Below, one piece after another: positions 11,717 through 24,587 of a stretch of DNA of 64,000 nt. Made by a program: the position numbers and the translations under genes. The notes under the pieces were generated by a model. It did no database searches, was not told the origin of the DNA, and saw nothing but the letters and a program-made list of their open reading frames with translations. Position 1 is the first letter of the stretch, and each line of letters begins with the position of its first letter. This stretch comes from Argopecten irradians (lineage: Eukaryota; Mollusca; Bivalvia; Pectinida; Pectinidae): positions 12,340,008-12,404,007 of the forward strand of contig NC_091134.1 of NCBI RefSeq assembly GCF_041381155.1. The letters are read 5' to 3'.

Positions 11717-13560
11717 AACTTTTATAAAAATCAAGATGACGCCGAGTCATCTAACCGTGGTCGTCTCGCGCAGATGTATCATTTGTCTTACCTATGACGT
11801 ACAATTGACACCTTGATGTATACAAGTATTACACATATTACGTAACAAACCTTGTCATTCGTCATGTTTGACAACACAGACGTATATTGATGTACTTGAT
11901 TTAATGTGGGATTAGAATGAAGGCATTCAGAAACAACTTATGACATAGAAATATAATTTTACTTTTTATATGATATAATTTGTAATATATTATATATTAT
12001 ATATGTTATATATTTTTTGATTTTCTTTTTCATCTTCGCCACTTCTACTAGATATCATTACATAATTGCTCTATCGTAATTCTAAGTAACCATTTTAAAC
12101 AAGAATTTTAAGCGTACACTGGTGACACATCGTCTTGTTTTGAACAAATGGATAATTCTGTACTGTTACTCGTTATTATTTATTTAATTTAGCCGTTCCG
12201 TTTAGCGTTAATTTGGTAAATTTCAAGTATGTCGTTTAAGAATTAAAACCAAAAATTCCATACGTTTCCCATCAAGTAAATTTTCTCCAAGTAAACATCG
12301 TTTTAATTATTATCTTTCATGCTGTTTTATCTTTTTATTTCACTCTGACCACTGTCAACAAGTATCTGCCTAAAATTTTGCAAAAAAAAAAAAAAAAAAA
12401 AAAAACATAAAAATGCAAAAAGTGTTCAATGTATTACAGACATTCTATTGTTTCTCAGTTTAAGATCAGGGAAATGTCGATCATAAAATTTATTACGTTA
12501 TCCAAAAAAAAAATATTAATTGTGATACTGGTCATATATTCTAATATAAACTTTGAAATATATATACATATATATGCGAAAGTGCTTTGCAGACGGTTAA
12601 TGTTGTGCTGCGTTCATTACTATGTACTTTATAAAATTTGTACATAGATATATCATGAACAAAACAATTAAGAAAAACAATATCTGATAAATTAGGTAAT
12701 ATTGCTTTACAATTTGATCATGAAATAAACGCTGTTATATGACAAAATTCTTTAACAATATTGTTCGTCTTCGCATATGTCTATGGATATATTTATGAAA
12801 TGCAACTGAAGGTAAAACTTCGAAAGATAGCTTGATCTCGCAAAACACGGAATTCATCAAGATAAATTTACTCATGCATTCTATAACAATGTTTCATGCA
12901 TTGAAGAGTAATATTTTGTGTTGTATTTATATTTTTATGCAAACAATTATGTACATAATATATATGCTTTGGCTTTATTTCATAGCACAATTGAAATTTT
13001 CTGTAAAATATCTATTTATTTAACACGAATTTCATTTATTGTTGGTAATTTGAATAATACTTTGAACAACTTATTGACACAGTACAAAATAAGGACTCCT
13101 TCTTATTCAAATTTTGATGATTCTTTAGAGCGAGCATTATTCGGAGATATTAAAATGTGGTATGAAATCAAGTTTGTATTTTTTTTGTATTTGCGTTTAA
13201 ATGAAGCACACACAGAATGATGTTATTTATCAAATATATTTTGCTAATTTGCATAACGTTGTACAAAAGAATAGATTATACTCAGATTCATCAATACAAT
13301 AGAAATAAGGCTATGTGTGCACAAATCACCACTAGTGTTACTGGGCTGATAACCAGAGCACACGTCGTAACCTGTCAAATAAAACATGCTATTCTGTCAG
13401 TTCATCTGACCATATTTTTGTTACGTCCGACAGAATTCGGTTGTCAAATCAATGACGGACTGTCTTTATGTCAATCAAGTCGCCATGCACGAGGTCTGGG
13501 TACAGACTTGCACTGTTCGACTGTTCCTCGGGCGACACCAATTGTCTTACTCCAAGACCT
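11717..13560. other. Intergenic and distal upstream region of peptide gene 1
   Basis: AT-rich, with a poly-A tract at 12381-12403, an AT run near 11975-12012 and no protein-coding frame I can support. Overlapping open frames of 63-143 codons between 12429 and 13648 are low-complexity and are not backed by splice sites or motifs. Confidence 0.5.
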
Positions 13561-13561
13561 G

Positions 13562-13569
13562 TATATAAG
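13562..13569 (+). promoter_or_regulatory. TATA box of peptide gene 1
   Basis: TATATAAG, 76 bases before the ATG at 13645. It sits in locally more GC-rich sequence. A TATA box here predicts a start of transcription near 13592 and a 5' UTR of about 50 nt. A TATA box suits a tissue-specific, strongly expressed secretory gene. Confidence 0.6.
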
Positions 13570-13644
13570 GTTGTCTGGCCAGTCTACTGGCATCAGTTCT
13601 CATTTGCACATCTTGGGAAGCATTTCGTCCTCTCACAGAAAACC

Positions 13645-15043
13645 ATGAAGACCGTTCTTATTGTTCTTGTTTTGGCTTTGGCCATGATCAGCTGTGCTAC
13701 AGCACAAGGAGGCATGCAAGGACTCATGATGATGTCCATGTTCGATTCACCTGAATGTAAGTATTGCTTTTTTGTATATATATATATATATAACACAAAA
13801 GATCTCTTCCGGGACGCCTGGTCTACACTTCTTATAAGAATTACTATGCGTTATACTATTAAAGCTTGCTATATTTAGAAAAATATGTTTTAGAATAACT
13901 CACTATACAACGCACAGATAAAATATATATTTGATCATATTTGTTATATCTATAAACTCTATTTGAGGATTGTTTCCGTTTAATCCAATATCTAAACTTT
14001 GTTATTTCTTTACATATGATATATATTTATGCGTTTCTCTTTTGTTTTTGTCATTTATGGTACGCTTTAAGAGTTTTGAATCATTAAGGGAAAATATCCA
14101 GAGCACTTAGTTATATGGTATTATATTTAATTATGATATTATACATGAACACCTTCGATTATTGTAAGAGATTGAATATATAAAGCCATATACATTTTAG
14201 GCCTATGATAGAGTCATCTACATTTTTTAAGATTACATGTGTGCATGCATCTAGATTAATGTTATGCAAACGTGTTATAATTAAACTTTTTATCAAACTT
14301 TCTGCATTTCATTACTTTGTATATAGAATATTTCTTTCTAGATAAATGGCTTGCTTTTGTAGTAGTTAAAAATTCAATAATATCTTAAATATGCTTGAAT
14401 AGAAATCTAGATATCATTTTGATGTTATTTAACCTTCCATCAGTCGCTTCACAGATGTGTTCCAAACACATATTTGATATGTCATTACTGCGATTCCATT
14501 ACCTGTCAAAATAATGATCCTATTTTCTTTAAATTTCCGTTTGACGCTGTGAATGATATTGTTCAAAATAAATTATTTTAGCGCTGTTGCAATTGTAATC
14601 GTCATCAATAAACTATACATTATGATAGATAATTAATCCGAAATATACCGGCTCAATGCTTACTGTGAACCAACTTTCTTTTGTGGATACAAAATTTCGC
14701 GTATTCATTTAAAAATAAGTTTGCGAAAATTTACATTCGTGGCTTTTATAATTGAATTTAAATCCATAACAATTTCAGAGATGTAAATACTGAATCGCAC
14801 GCGAAAGAAAGTAGTTATATCAAAAAGTGGTAAAACAATTTGATATAAAGAGGTGTTTTATAGTCTAAATTGATATTCAATGTTTGATGAAATAAGATTA
14901 TTGCTACAACTAACATTATGTAGTCATTGGTTTACAAGAATTATTATTTTTCCGTTACAGTCAGGACTTTGATGATGTGCCAGATGTGTATGAGGAGCTC
15001 AAACTTGCTCACCTGTAGCATGATGGGAATGTGTGGAAATTAG
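13645..15043 (+). CDS. Small secreted Met-rich four-cysteine peptide, gene 1 (novel family)
   Basis: Two exons, 13645-13756 and 14961-15043, with GT-AG borders (donor GTAAGTATT, acceptor TTTTTCCGTTACAG) and a phase-1 intron after a Glu codon. The product is 64 residues. Residues 1-21 form a clear signal peptide (MKTVLIVLVLALAM..., ending TAQ). The mature peptide of about 43 residues has 12 methionines and four cysteines spaced C-x2-C-x8-C-x5-C in the second exon, with MMC before the first and MMGMC at the last. The ATG is in good context (AAAACCATG) and has a TATA box 76 bases upstream. A convergent gene at 16539-18180 has the same cysteine spacing, intron phase and Met positions. I do not recognise the family. 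Met/Cys clustering could suit copper or other metal binding, an antimicrobial peptide, or a matrix component; this is inference only. Confidence 0.82.
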
Positions 15044-16538
15044 TCACGTGATGACACAGTAACCAGGACATCTTGTCTTTCTAGTCGAATAATCTAGAAA
15101 CTGGAATCCAGCATCTGTCAAATTCTAGCCAGACATTGTCATTACAAACAAACTTTCTATTTATTTATTCGGCCTTACCATCGTCCTAGAATTTATGGAA
15201 GATATAATCCAAATGACGCTAGCTACCAAGGACTAATTATATGTTCAGCAGATAAGCAGAAACCAACGGTCCGCGTTGTTTGAATTGTATAATCATCACA
15301 TGTCATTACTATTTATTAAATCTCATATATTATAACTATTTGTGTTTGTTTTATATATGATATGTTCTTTTAATTGGAATTATGACAATACATTTGGACA
15401 ATTGTGTTGCAAAATCAAGTATATACTGTTATAAATTAACGCACATATTGTAGAGGTAATATTATTTTAGCGCATTTCGCGCTGGAAGTGCTACACTAAA
15501 TTCTGATTGTGCAAATAGCATTTTCTGTATATGGTTATAGCCATTTTAGTGATTGCGCAAAATTAGCATTTCTCTAATTTGGAAAATGATCGCTTTTATA
15601 CTGAAATTTGATATTTTTAAATGTATGATTTTCAAATTCTCAATATATTACAACTCTTTCCGATTATTAGGCCTTGATGAGGAATTTATTTTTTACATAT
15701 TCGAAACTAGGATAATTTGGCTTCAAAACCTCAACATGGGTCTTTTTTTGTAATACTACATATACCTACAATGTATTTGTATATGGTGTATACAAACGTA
15801 TGACATCACTAGCATAAGTAATCTATGCTCATTTCTATAACTTATTTTCAGTTTGAATATAATTTTGCACTGCCTAGCCTCACTTGTAACTGATTCCTTG
15901 CTAAAAATATATATCGAAAACATGAGGCTAAGTTTAAGCCACTAAACAAATTACAGATTCACCGTTTAGAACAACGTACTAAAATAATGCATGTTCAATT
16001 CGCTGTTCTACCGCGCTTGGCGTTGGCAGTAAATCTAACGAAGTTTGAAATGATAGATGATCCGCGTTTTATAAAACAAATCAGTTAATCTGTCAGTGAC
16101 GTTGTTTAACATGCACACCAACTTACTGTTGCAAAATACTGTGATTGAATGTATGAATGCATAAATTTCGTTCATAACGAAGCTGTGATTAATTACTACA
16201 ATGGTACATGGTAACGTAAAAAATGCCACAAAATAAATCACAGCGAGCTCCGCAAAAATAAGTTGGTGTACCATATTATAATGATTTGTGACAAAGTCAA
16301 ATAAATAACACTCCAAATGAAAACAAATGATTTTATTTTGTAAATCGTCTTTATATCTAACAAACAATTCTTGCTCTTCACAACACATTTTTGAGGTTTT
16401 TTCTTCTTTTTTTTGGTCTTTTGTTGGGTTTTTTTTCCGGAAAATAATAAAAAAAATTCTATTGGTCCATCATTATGCATTAATAATGTCAGTAATTGGA
16501 ATGAAAGTTTAATGAATAATGTTGTTTGATAAATAAAA
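15044..16538. other. 3' UTRs and space between the two convergent peptide genes
   Basis: About 1.5 kb separates the two stop codons. Candidate poly-A signals are ATTAAA near 15314 for the plus gene and AATAAA on the minus strand near 16330-16335. No other gene or clear repeat is visible. The open frames here are AT-rich and unsupported. Confidence 0.5.
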
Positions 16539-18180
16539 TCAGTTATTGAATGTACACATCTCCATCATCACACAATTGAGGAAGGAGGAATACTCCATGC
16601 AGGTTCTACACATCATGTAGGGCAGTAACACTGAAACGATAAAATTAAACTGGACATTAGTTATTTATGTACATAAATGGTCGGAACAATAAACAAACTA
16701 TGACCGTGTGCGATATTGAAAATTAGGGTACTTAGATCATCAACAACATTCACAGTGGTATATCGTCTAACCTTTTAAGATTTCAGAAAATGTTGGGATT
16801 TTTTTTTTCGTTCTGCATTTCGATTAAAGCCGCCTTACATTATTTTTTATTTTGAACCTTTGCATTTAAAATGGTAATTACGTTATAGCGTTAACATGAT
16901 ATTCGTATTATCTAACTTAGGAAGAAAGATCAAACTGCAAACTGCATGAGTTCGCGGTGATTTGTTTTCTTTCAAAGTTATATCATATTATATCAAATTA
17001 TTACAAAAAATTCAGCATCAGCTTTATATATAGTATTCAACACTTCAAATGTTCATTCATTAAACAGACATATTTTGGATTCATACAAATAAAGGTGAAT
17101 GATATTATTATTATTAAATGTAACCAAATTTTGTCTAATATATACTTCATAATTGAATCAAATTGTCTTCAGGAAAATGCATTTCATCAACTTTTGAAAT
17201 ATACTTGATTGGGATAAAAGTCTGATTTTTTTTCTATATATAATTTCAGTATTCAAACATTAAAAGTATTTAATGTTTTGACGGATGTTTTTAAAGATTA
17301 AATCTTTTAATTTTGGTTATATCAACTTTCAATTCTATACATATCCTTAACTAACTATATCCCTTTTTTTAAATTTATTTTTTTATTCATTTTCAAAAGT
17401 TTTGTACAAACAAATACAATACAACATATATGAATGATGTATGTTGGAGTTAATTAAGTTAATACAAAAGTAGTCATGTATACTCATAATATACATCAAT
17501 CAACGGACAACACATTTACACTAACAAACTCACTGATAATTTATAGAGGATAAGTTCTCAAACATTGATATTTTAAGGTAATATACATTAAGTATCAGAG
17601 AGATGCAGGACACGCATACATACATACAAGGTACCTCTGTCAAACCCAGGTCAAATATATATTTTACAAGATTTTATTGGTTTTTGTGTATGTTTTTAAT
17701 GTTTTAAAATTTAAAACTATATCCCATTTGACTATGCGTCCAACTTTCCTTCTCGGCTACTTTATTTCGTAATTTCCATTCCAAAACAAGTTCGCTAAGA
17801 TTATTCAAGAATTAAAAAAAAAACAATGACTGGAAATTCCTATCGAAGATAAACTATCGCGCATTTCCTTGGAACGCGAAATTCGCGAAAGTAAATCGCT
17901 CGCGAAAGAAAACTGGTTTAAACTGCCGTGATCACGAACTTTTTGAAAACAAACACTTACTCTCGTTCTGTCGTAGAACGCCCATCATAAAAAGTCTGTT
18001 GCCCATAGTTCTGCCAGCCCCTGATTGTCTCATTGTTGCCGGACCATTTCTGGTTGCCATTCTTGGCACTTTACTACTTGCCGATCTGGGGTCGGATGTT
18101 GAACCTGAACCAAGCTGTCTCTGTGCTGACACAATACATACTACGACTAGAAGGACGAGAACAAATCTTAGAATTCCCAT
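16539..18180 (-). CDS. Small secreted Met/Cys peptide with basic linker, gene 2 (paralogue of gene 1)
   Basis: Two exons on the minus strand: 18180-17961 and 16630-16539, stop TGA. The donor is GTAAGTGTTT, the acceptor is CGTTTCAG, and the intron is phase 1 after a Glu codon, exactly as in gene 1. The product is 103 residues. Residues 1-20 (MGILRFVLVLLVVVCIVSAQ) are a signal peptide. A Ser/Arg/Gly-rich basic linker follows (about residues 21-70), with RMATRNGPATMRQSG in its middle. The second exon then has four cysteines spaced C-x2-C-x8-C-x5-C: MMCRTCM, then LNC, then VMMEMC. In the 21-residue core 12 positions are identical to gene 1. The linker is absent from gene 1, so the paralogues have diverged or the linker is a propeptide. 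Function is unknown; I recognise no named family. Confidence 0.82.
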
Positions 18181-18365
18181 CTTTGTTGTTGTTCTTCAGA
18201 AGACGAGAGCGGCGTCTGAAGCATTGCTATGTACTCGCCGCCTAAAATACCGGAACGGAAACGTTACAAAAGAGGTGAAGTCCTTCACGCATCACTGAAC
18301 AGATACACGGATTTATGGTGACGTTTTACTTTCTGACCGCAGCAGTCCAGCATTGACTACATTCA

Positions 18366-18374
18366 TATTATAAA
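18366..18374 (-). promoter_or_regulatory. Possible TATA box of peptide gene 2
   Basis: On the minus strand this reads ATTTATAAT, about 186 bases before the ATG at 18180. It would place transcription start near 18340 with a 5' UTR of about 160 nt. AT-rich surroundings make chance occurrence likely. Confidence 0.35.
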
Positions 18375-18829
18375 TCACCCGAGCTACCAAGGATGGCATT
18401 TTATATCAACTTTAATTAATTTGGTTTGGTCATTTGAAGTTGACTGTCTCTTGTAAATAAAGACACCAGCATGATAGACAGTAGCCTTTACATAATGCAA
18501 TTTATATGAAACTTTACTCTTAAAAGCTTATTACGATATTTCGGAAAGAAAAATGTCGTCTTTGAGATATAATTGGAAAACTGCTTAAAATTCGCGTTTT
18601 TTCCTGGAAATAGGACTATTGCACACTGTGTAATCATATTCAATTCAAAGTGGTAATGGGTGGAATTGCAAATGACATTTAAACTGAGTAACAGTCTGCA
18701 ATGTATTTGTTCAATAATTATAAGTGACTTACTGTGGTTATCATGATGCCTTTACATCACACAGTTTGTTATGGGATTACCCTAAATAATGGAACTAGAA
18801 TTATGGAGATACTGGTTCCGGGCAGCGTT

Positions 18830-19215
18830 CTCCTTTAAGAATTGTTTCCACCTGGTCCTTAGGACCGGCTGACCCTAAAAGTTACTGGACCTGACTGAAA
18901 GTTACTGGTCCCAGACTCCTTACAAAGTTACAATTCATTTTTGTAGTTAATAGCAAACTAACAGTTTTACTAACAAGAGTATCCACATATCTGTTTTAGT
19001 ATCGTGCGATTTCAACAAAGTTGGCTGAAAACCAGAATATTACGAAAATTCGGATCTTTAACCTTTCTACAATTCTACTGCTATTGTTGTTTTGTATATC
19101 CTATCTGGACCAAAAGGTTGCCGGTCAAAGGACCAGTTACATGGAAAAAAATTGTCTGTCCTACTATAAAGTTGCCGGTCACGGGCAAACGCTGGTGCCG
19201 GGACGAATTTGAGAA
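18830..19215. repeat. Degenerate repeat region with GTTGCCGGTCA boxes
   Basis: The phrase TTGCCGGTCA or a variant occurs near 19120 and 19170, with related ATTACCGGTCA near 19379. CCTGGTCCTTAGGACCGG near 18849 is a short palindrome, and GTTACTGG recurs at 18879 and 18901. It looks like the eroded left part of a transposon whose right part is the family D segment at 19220-19475. The short open frames through it are not supported as genes. Confidence 0.45.
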
Positions 19216-19219
19216 GAAA

Positions 19220-19475
19220 TTTACTGTAAAACAACTTTTTTTTAAGTGCGATTTACTTTAGCAAGTTTTGCGATACACGTAAATTCGGGAAAGATTATCT
19301 GGATGACGGGGGGAGGAGGGAACAAAAGACAACCCGCGTTATGAAATTTAACATTTCATTTCGTTTGATCAAATTGATTACCGGTCAACTAATAATGCTT
19401 TCAACAAAATTGCCAGTCTCATTTTGCATTTCCATTTTAATAATTAAAAAGCCGTTTCGGAAAAGTAATGGACCA
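19220..19475 (+). mobile_element. MITE family D, partial copy 2
   Basis: Matches the copy at 28689-29086 over GGATGACGG, ACCCGCGTTATGAAA, AACATTTCATTTCG and the right end CCGTTTCGGAAAAGTAATGG. The left terminus is lost or replaced by the repeat region before it. Confidence 0.65.
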
Positions 19476-19548
19476 TTGGGGAATCTATATTGAATAATTG
19501 CACATCTAGAATATTTGTTTCCCAGGTTTTATCAATTACAATTAACAA

Positions 19549-19675
19549 TTAAAGTATTGTTAGATAATCTGGGTGGCAGATAAATAGAATAGCGCCCGTT
19601 AGGGCGCTATGAATATTTATCTGCCACCCAGACTGCATTTATATCTCCAATAAATGCAATCTAACAATCCTTTAA
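19549..19675. mobile_element. Palindromic MITE family C, TTAA ends
   Basis: 127 bp with ends TTAAAGTATTGTTAGAT and its near-perfect inverse. Inside are inverted copies of CTGGGTGGCAGATAAAT and a central hairpin TAGCGCCCGTTAGGGCGCTA. The whole element can fold into one long stem. TTAA at each end suggests piggyBac-like target preference. Non-coding. Confidence 0.85.
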
Positions 19676-22600
19676 TTTTTATATTTACATTTGATTTTCT
19701 AGTTCAAAGTAAATCATAATTTAAATGCAAGTGAACATTTGAATTTCCCGCTTCAGCCATTTATCCTGAACAGCCAAGTTCAACGTGATAAAAACAGTCC
19801 CTATATTAAATTGAAAAGATAACAAAATTTCAATGTTTTTTAATAGCTATTCAGTTTACTTTCAATTATCCAGACATTTTTAAGATTTTTTTTTCATAAC
19901 CAAACTGGTTCATTCAACTACATGTCAATTTTCCAGCGCGGACTAATATGGTATTAGTAAACAAGACTCACATCCATTTATGTAGATATTACTTAGTCTA
20001 GGCTGCAGTTATTAGCTCATAATGCAGATCACGATTATCATTAGAGTAATGGGAGTCGCTGTGGCAAAATGTAAATATTTACATATATATATATATATCA
20101 GTGTGAGACATTTCAAAGAGATTTGTTTTCTTTCCCACAGTATTGTCCATTTTGTGAAAACATGAAATTAGAAAAGGTTGACGGAATGCTTCAGCGACCA
20201 ATGTTCAAAACTAATGAATGTCTCTTAACCTGACCTTTATATTTATAAACATCGCAAGCGACTGCTACGGACAGAAACTAACCTAAACACCTGACCCTAA
20301 TAACCAGTTCATCACGTGCTGTCCAGTAGTCTGAGAAATATACTACGACAGGACATCGCATTATTTACACGGGCTAGTGCAGTAGAACTATTCACAACAT
20401 AATCGTCTTGTTTCTCGATTTATCTAGTGATATGTGGCATCCGAGTTTTCCATCAAGTTAGTTCTGGTCGACTGAAAAGTGATTTACATGATGTATAGTC
20501 GTACGAAATAGGTTAAACGGAGCTAAACCTTAAAATAATATTTCTAGTATTTTTACGGCAATTACATAGTATTTTTACGGCAATTACATTTTGTTGAATT
20601 TAATTTTGGACGAATGAATGATAGATTGACATTGTAGGTTAAGAAGATACATAAATTATAGGGTGTACTTTTATAAACGGCATACATATTTTTGCACAAT
20701 CAGTACGTATCAGTACTCCAGTTAACGCAAATGGTATAAGCGCGCTGAAAGTACTAAATGTATCCACGCTGACACCATTATATAAATACGTATATGACAA
20801 TCATTGGAAACTTATCCATCATTTTGCTAGTTAATTATGCTTTGTGCTATATGAGCATGCTTTAAAAGGAAAGAAATACGTAAACACAATTCCTTACATT
20901 GGAACATGCACAACGAGGATAATGTTCATAATACTATTGTATTAATTAGACACATTGTACTAGTACATATGTATTCGGATGAAAGAAAACGAGAAATAAA
21001 TAAATAAATAAATAAAAACAGATAGCACAAACATTCAAATCGCGATGTAAAGCTTTATCAATAACAATATATTATCCATATATTCCAAATGTACACAGAG
21101 ACTCTCAAATTCGACAAAATGGTAAAAGTACAGTTAACACTATATGTGCCATAACTTGTAGAAAATATTGATCTGTTGTATTATTTTTTTCAGTAAACCA
21201 TTAAACAAATTGACGAATATGATGTAAACAAATTAAAACAAAATAATTTTACGGGCAACCATTGCACTGAACATAACAAATATTATACGTTAATAATATC
21301 ATGATATTTGACAATACTGTTAAAAGTCATACATATGGTATTAAAAACTAAGAATATAACGTTATGTAATTTTCAAAATTTTGCTGACTTTTAATGCTGA
21401 ATAACAATCAAATTTTTCCTCATGATTAGGCTATATAGAAATGATAGCATGACGGCTATAACTTTGAATACCACCAGGGTTGGTGAATAAAGTTGTGAAA
21501 ATCAATTAAATGGACAAGCATACCCGATGCCTTATAAACATTAGTTACACTACAGAACTTAATATGCTCTGCAAAATTCCTATTTTAATGCCTTATACAT
21601 GTTTAGATGGAAACATACCTGCAGAAATCACTTTACAATTACTAATAATACTGTAAAAATGTGAAATGATATTGTAGACGTATGCACTCATTTTGCAGTA
21701 GATGCAAATATAATTAATTTTAGCAGTACTGTAAAAATCATTTTTGGCTTTCATCTGTACTTGTAAAATGAAAACCTATGGATTTTAAGTATTGCAATTA
21801 TCAAAACGTCGGTAATTTTTAAGATGAATAAATTTATCAAAAACTCTTCTTGAATCGTGATTGTGAAAATTACAGAGCGTATAACTTTGAATGTAAAGCC
21901 GTAAATTGTTGTTTTGTTGAACAAGCGGCGCAGGTGGAGAGACTAGTGTGAACAAAGCTGTTGAGGATAACGAATTGTACACAATGCCTCGGGAAATGGA
22001 TCAAAGTTAGACTTGTCAGTCCGTGTTAGGGGTCAGTAAATTATAATCTACTTCTAGGTACACCGCATTCCTCTACGGCATACTGGCTGGACATTAATTC
22101 ACTCTTAATGGGAAAAGTTTTCATGACATTTGGTGCAAATCTAGTCATTAAAAGTAGAATTAAAATCAAAATCTTATAATAATCAAGTAGATAATAGATT
22201 TATATCTGATGGCATTATATTTCGACAGGTCATTATAAAAACGGTAATATAATGAATTTGTCTCCGTAGATTAACTTCTAGTATAGAGAGTAAAAATGAG
22301 ATACTTAGTATATGATAAAGGTTTTTTTATAATTCGTTCAGTAAACAATAAACCGATAATTTATTTTTGCAAATGTAAAAAAAAATAACATGTAGCAATT
22401 CCGAGATGAAACTAATACTTAGTAATATGTTTCGTTCATGCTATTATATATATAATGGCCCAATTTATGATTGTGATATCGCGTTGAGTTCGATAGAACC
22501 AACAAGTAAAAACAGCACCACTGGATTAGAGGTATATTGTAGTACATTTTTTTTGTACGTCATGGTTAAACCATCCTAATACTTTATTTGTTCTATTTTC

Positions 22601-23171
22601 TTATGTGACGTCTTCTATATTTATATTCCTATTTTCAATGATATCATATTTAGTCTAGACTTGAGCACTGTCGAATAGAGGGCAACGGCAGAATTTGCAT
22701 CTTTGATGTAATTAGAAGACTAGTACACTCTATGAGAGCCTAACTTCGGCAGTATGCGACAGTACGTATGCTTCAGTTGCCTTTCGTACGGCGCATGCGT
22801 TCTAGTATACGCTTTTCGAATACACTATAGTCCATGTTATCAAATATCCAATTTTATATTTCAAAAGTTTTATCTTAAAAGGAAAACAATGGTACTATGA
22901 GACAGAATGGATCTCCAGATGAATCATGCAACACCAGCCTGACGGTATCCTTGATAAAACTTGGGTTACTATCAATATCATCTACACTATGCTACATCAA
23001 ACCTGAAGGTATTGCAAACCTATATAGACGTTTTTTGGATATTACAAAGGAGTATAGCCAAATTCATTTTTGTCAATACACTGTAACACTATTCGATCAA
23101 AGGACTTTTCATTCGATCAACATATATTTTGCTGTACACAAAATGGCAAGCCTAACCACCTGGTTCAAAGA
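19676..23171. other. Intergenic sequence without a supported gene
   Basis: AT-rich, with an AT run near 20082-20098, a 22-bp perfect tandem duplication at 20546-20589 and a TAAA tetranucleotide run near 20995-21016. The 113-codon frame at 22897-23238 runs into MITE family L and has no motif. Nothing else recognisable. Confidence 0.5.
20546..20589 (+). repeat. Two-copy 22-bp tandem duplication
   Basis: Two identical head-to-tail units of AGTATTTTTACGGCAATTAC plus AT. Perfect identity implies a recent event. Confidence 0.9.
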
Positions 23172-23490
23172 CATCCTCGATTCTCCAGGGGTTACCATAA
23201 CTGACGTTATACCCACCCCTGGACTATCTCATAGTTAAACTGAAGGCAGTTCAGAAGAAAATTTCTGACCAATCACAGGCCTGCAAAGATTTCCTTTGAA
23301 GACTACAGAGAGAGCGACGCCCAACTTCAAAGCCACACAGTCAACCACAGTGTACCGTTATACGGCTCTTGTGATGTACATCAAAGGACTAAATTACCTG
23401 TTCTGTCCGGTTGCCTCCAGTTTTGCTATGAGATAGTCCAGGGATGTAGAGATCGTGTGTGATCGGAAACCCTGGTGTGTCGAGGATGGT
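23172..23490. mobile_element. MITE family L, copy 2 (most complete)
   Basis: The terminal inverted repeats are about 58 bp. The left one begins ATCCTCGATTCTCCAGGGG and continues through CACCCCTGGACTATCTC. The right one is its inverse and ends GTGTCGAGGAT. The interior carries CCTTTGAAGACTACAGAG, shared with the copy at 1024-1290. Non-coding; the open frame overlapping its left end is accidental. Confidence 0.78.
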
Positions 23491-23878
23491 TCAAAGGTTG
23501 CCACACACAGACCTTTCAGTTTCACTATGAAAAGGTTACATTGTACCTGGATGTAGACTCTAATAGAAGTTAGTTTGTCTTAGATATGGGATAATGGATG
23601 ATATACTTTGGCCAAATTGATTTTCTTTGGTGCAAGGCTGGTGCAATAAACCTTTTTACATAATTTCAACTAAACCTCTTGCATCAAAATGTATTTGGAA
23701 TGGTACTCGCCGTAGAATATAAAAAGAAAAAAAGTATTGCATTTTAACATGGATATAAAATGAAACGAACGGCAAAAATAATTAGATATAATTACACTAT
23801 ATGATCACAACAAAAAATAAAGCCTTTATGTAATATTTTGCGTATTTAATGTTTTTGTTGTTCTTATTTCTCAGACAA

Positions 23879-24223
23879 TTAAAGTGAACAGTCGGGCAAG
23901 GATGGCTAAAGTCGGTAAAAATGGTGTGAATGTATCCAGTATAATTTCTTATGAAATGGAAAAATAAAATCTCTCGTCAAAATCTGTCTGCGTACGAAGA
24001 AATTAATTTAAAGTATGGAAATTCTAAAACGTCCTCCCGGCTCACTATGTCCGTGGTTACATTTCCACGCAGCCTCGCTTTCAATGCTTTCAACTTTTCT
24101 TTACTTTAATGGCCAGAACTGGGAAACTAAACAGAACCTGACCGTCGTATTAATATGTGAGAACTTTTGGAAGGCCAATGAACGCATTTAGACTGGTTTT
24201 CTTTGCCCGACTATTCACTTTAA
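23879..24223 (-). mobile_element. MITE family A, copy 2 (complete)
   Basis: 345 bp with TTAAAGTGAACAGTCGGGCA at the left and its inverse TTGCCCGACTATTCACTTTA at the right. TTAA is at both outer ends. It aligns in reverse complement with 1-251 and, with more divergence, with 54831-55152. This is the only copy whose two ends are both intact in the window. Confidence 0.9.
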
Positions 24224-24587
24224 AATTCATTTGGCACAAAAATTATTAGTGTTGCTGTCCATCACAATCATATCAGACTGAATAATTAAATTGAAACTGT
24301 TGGACATGACGCCGAAAATAAACATACCTATTTCAAATGCAAATATGATATTTTTATGAAGAGTCAATAAGAAAAATCCACTGCATATTAAGAAAATATA
24401 TGATCTTACAGTATCTACTAATCCTAACTGTTAACTTATTTTAGCTGCATTTCACATCGTCATTCCATCCCTTCACTGGTTGTATATATACCCAATAATG
24501 ACGCTTAGTGGCATTTCTATCAGCCAGTAACTTTCATTTTGTCGATGATTTAAATATGCCTTATGTAGCATAACATTTATTTAATGT

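Noticed and set aside
22897-23238. 113-codon plus-strand frame
   Set aside because: Its 3' part is the left terminal repeat of MITE L, and the rest has no motif.
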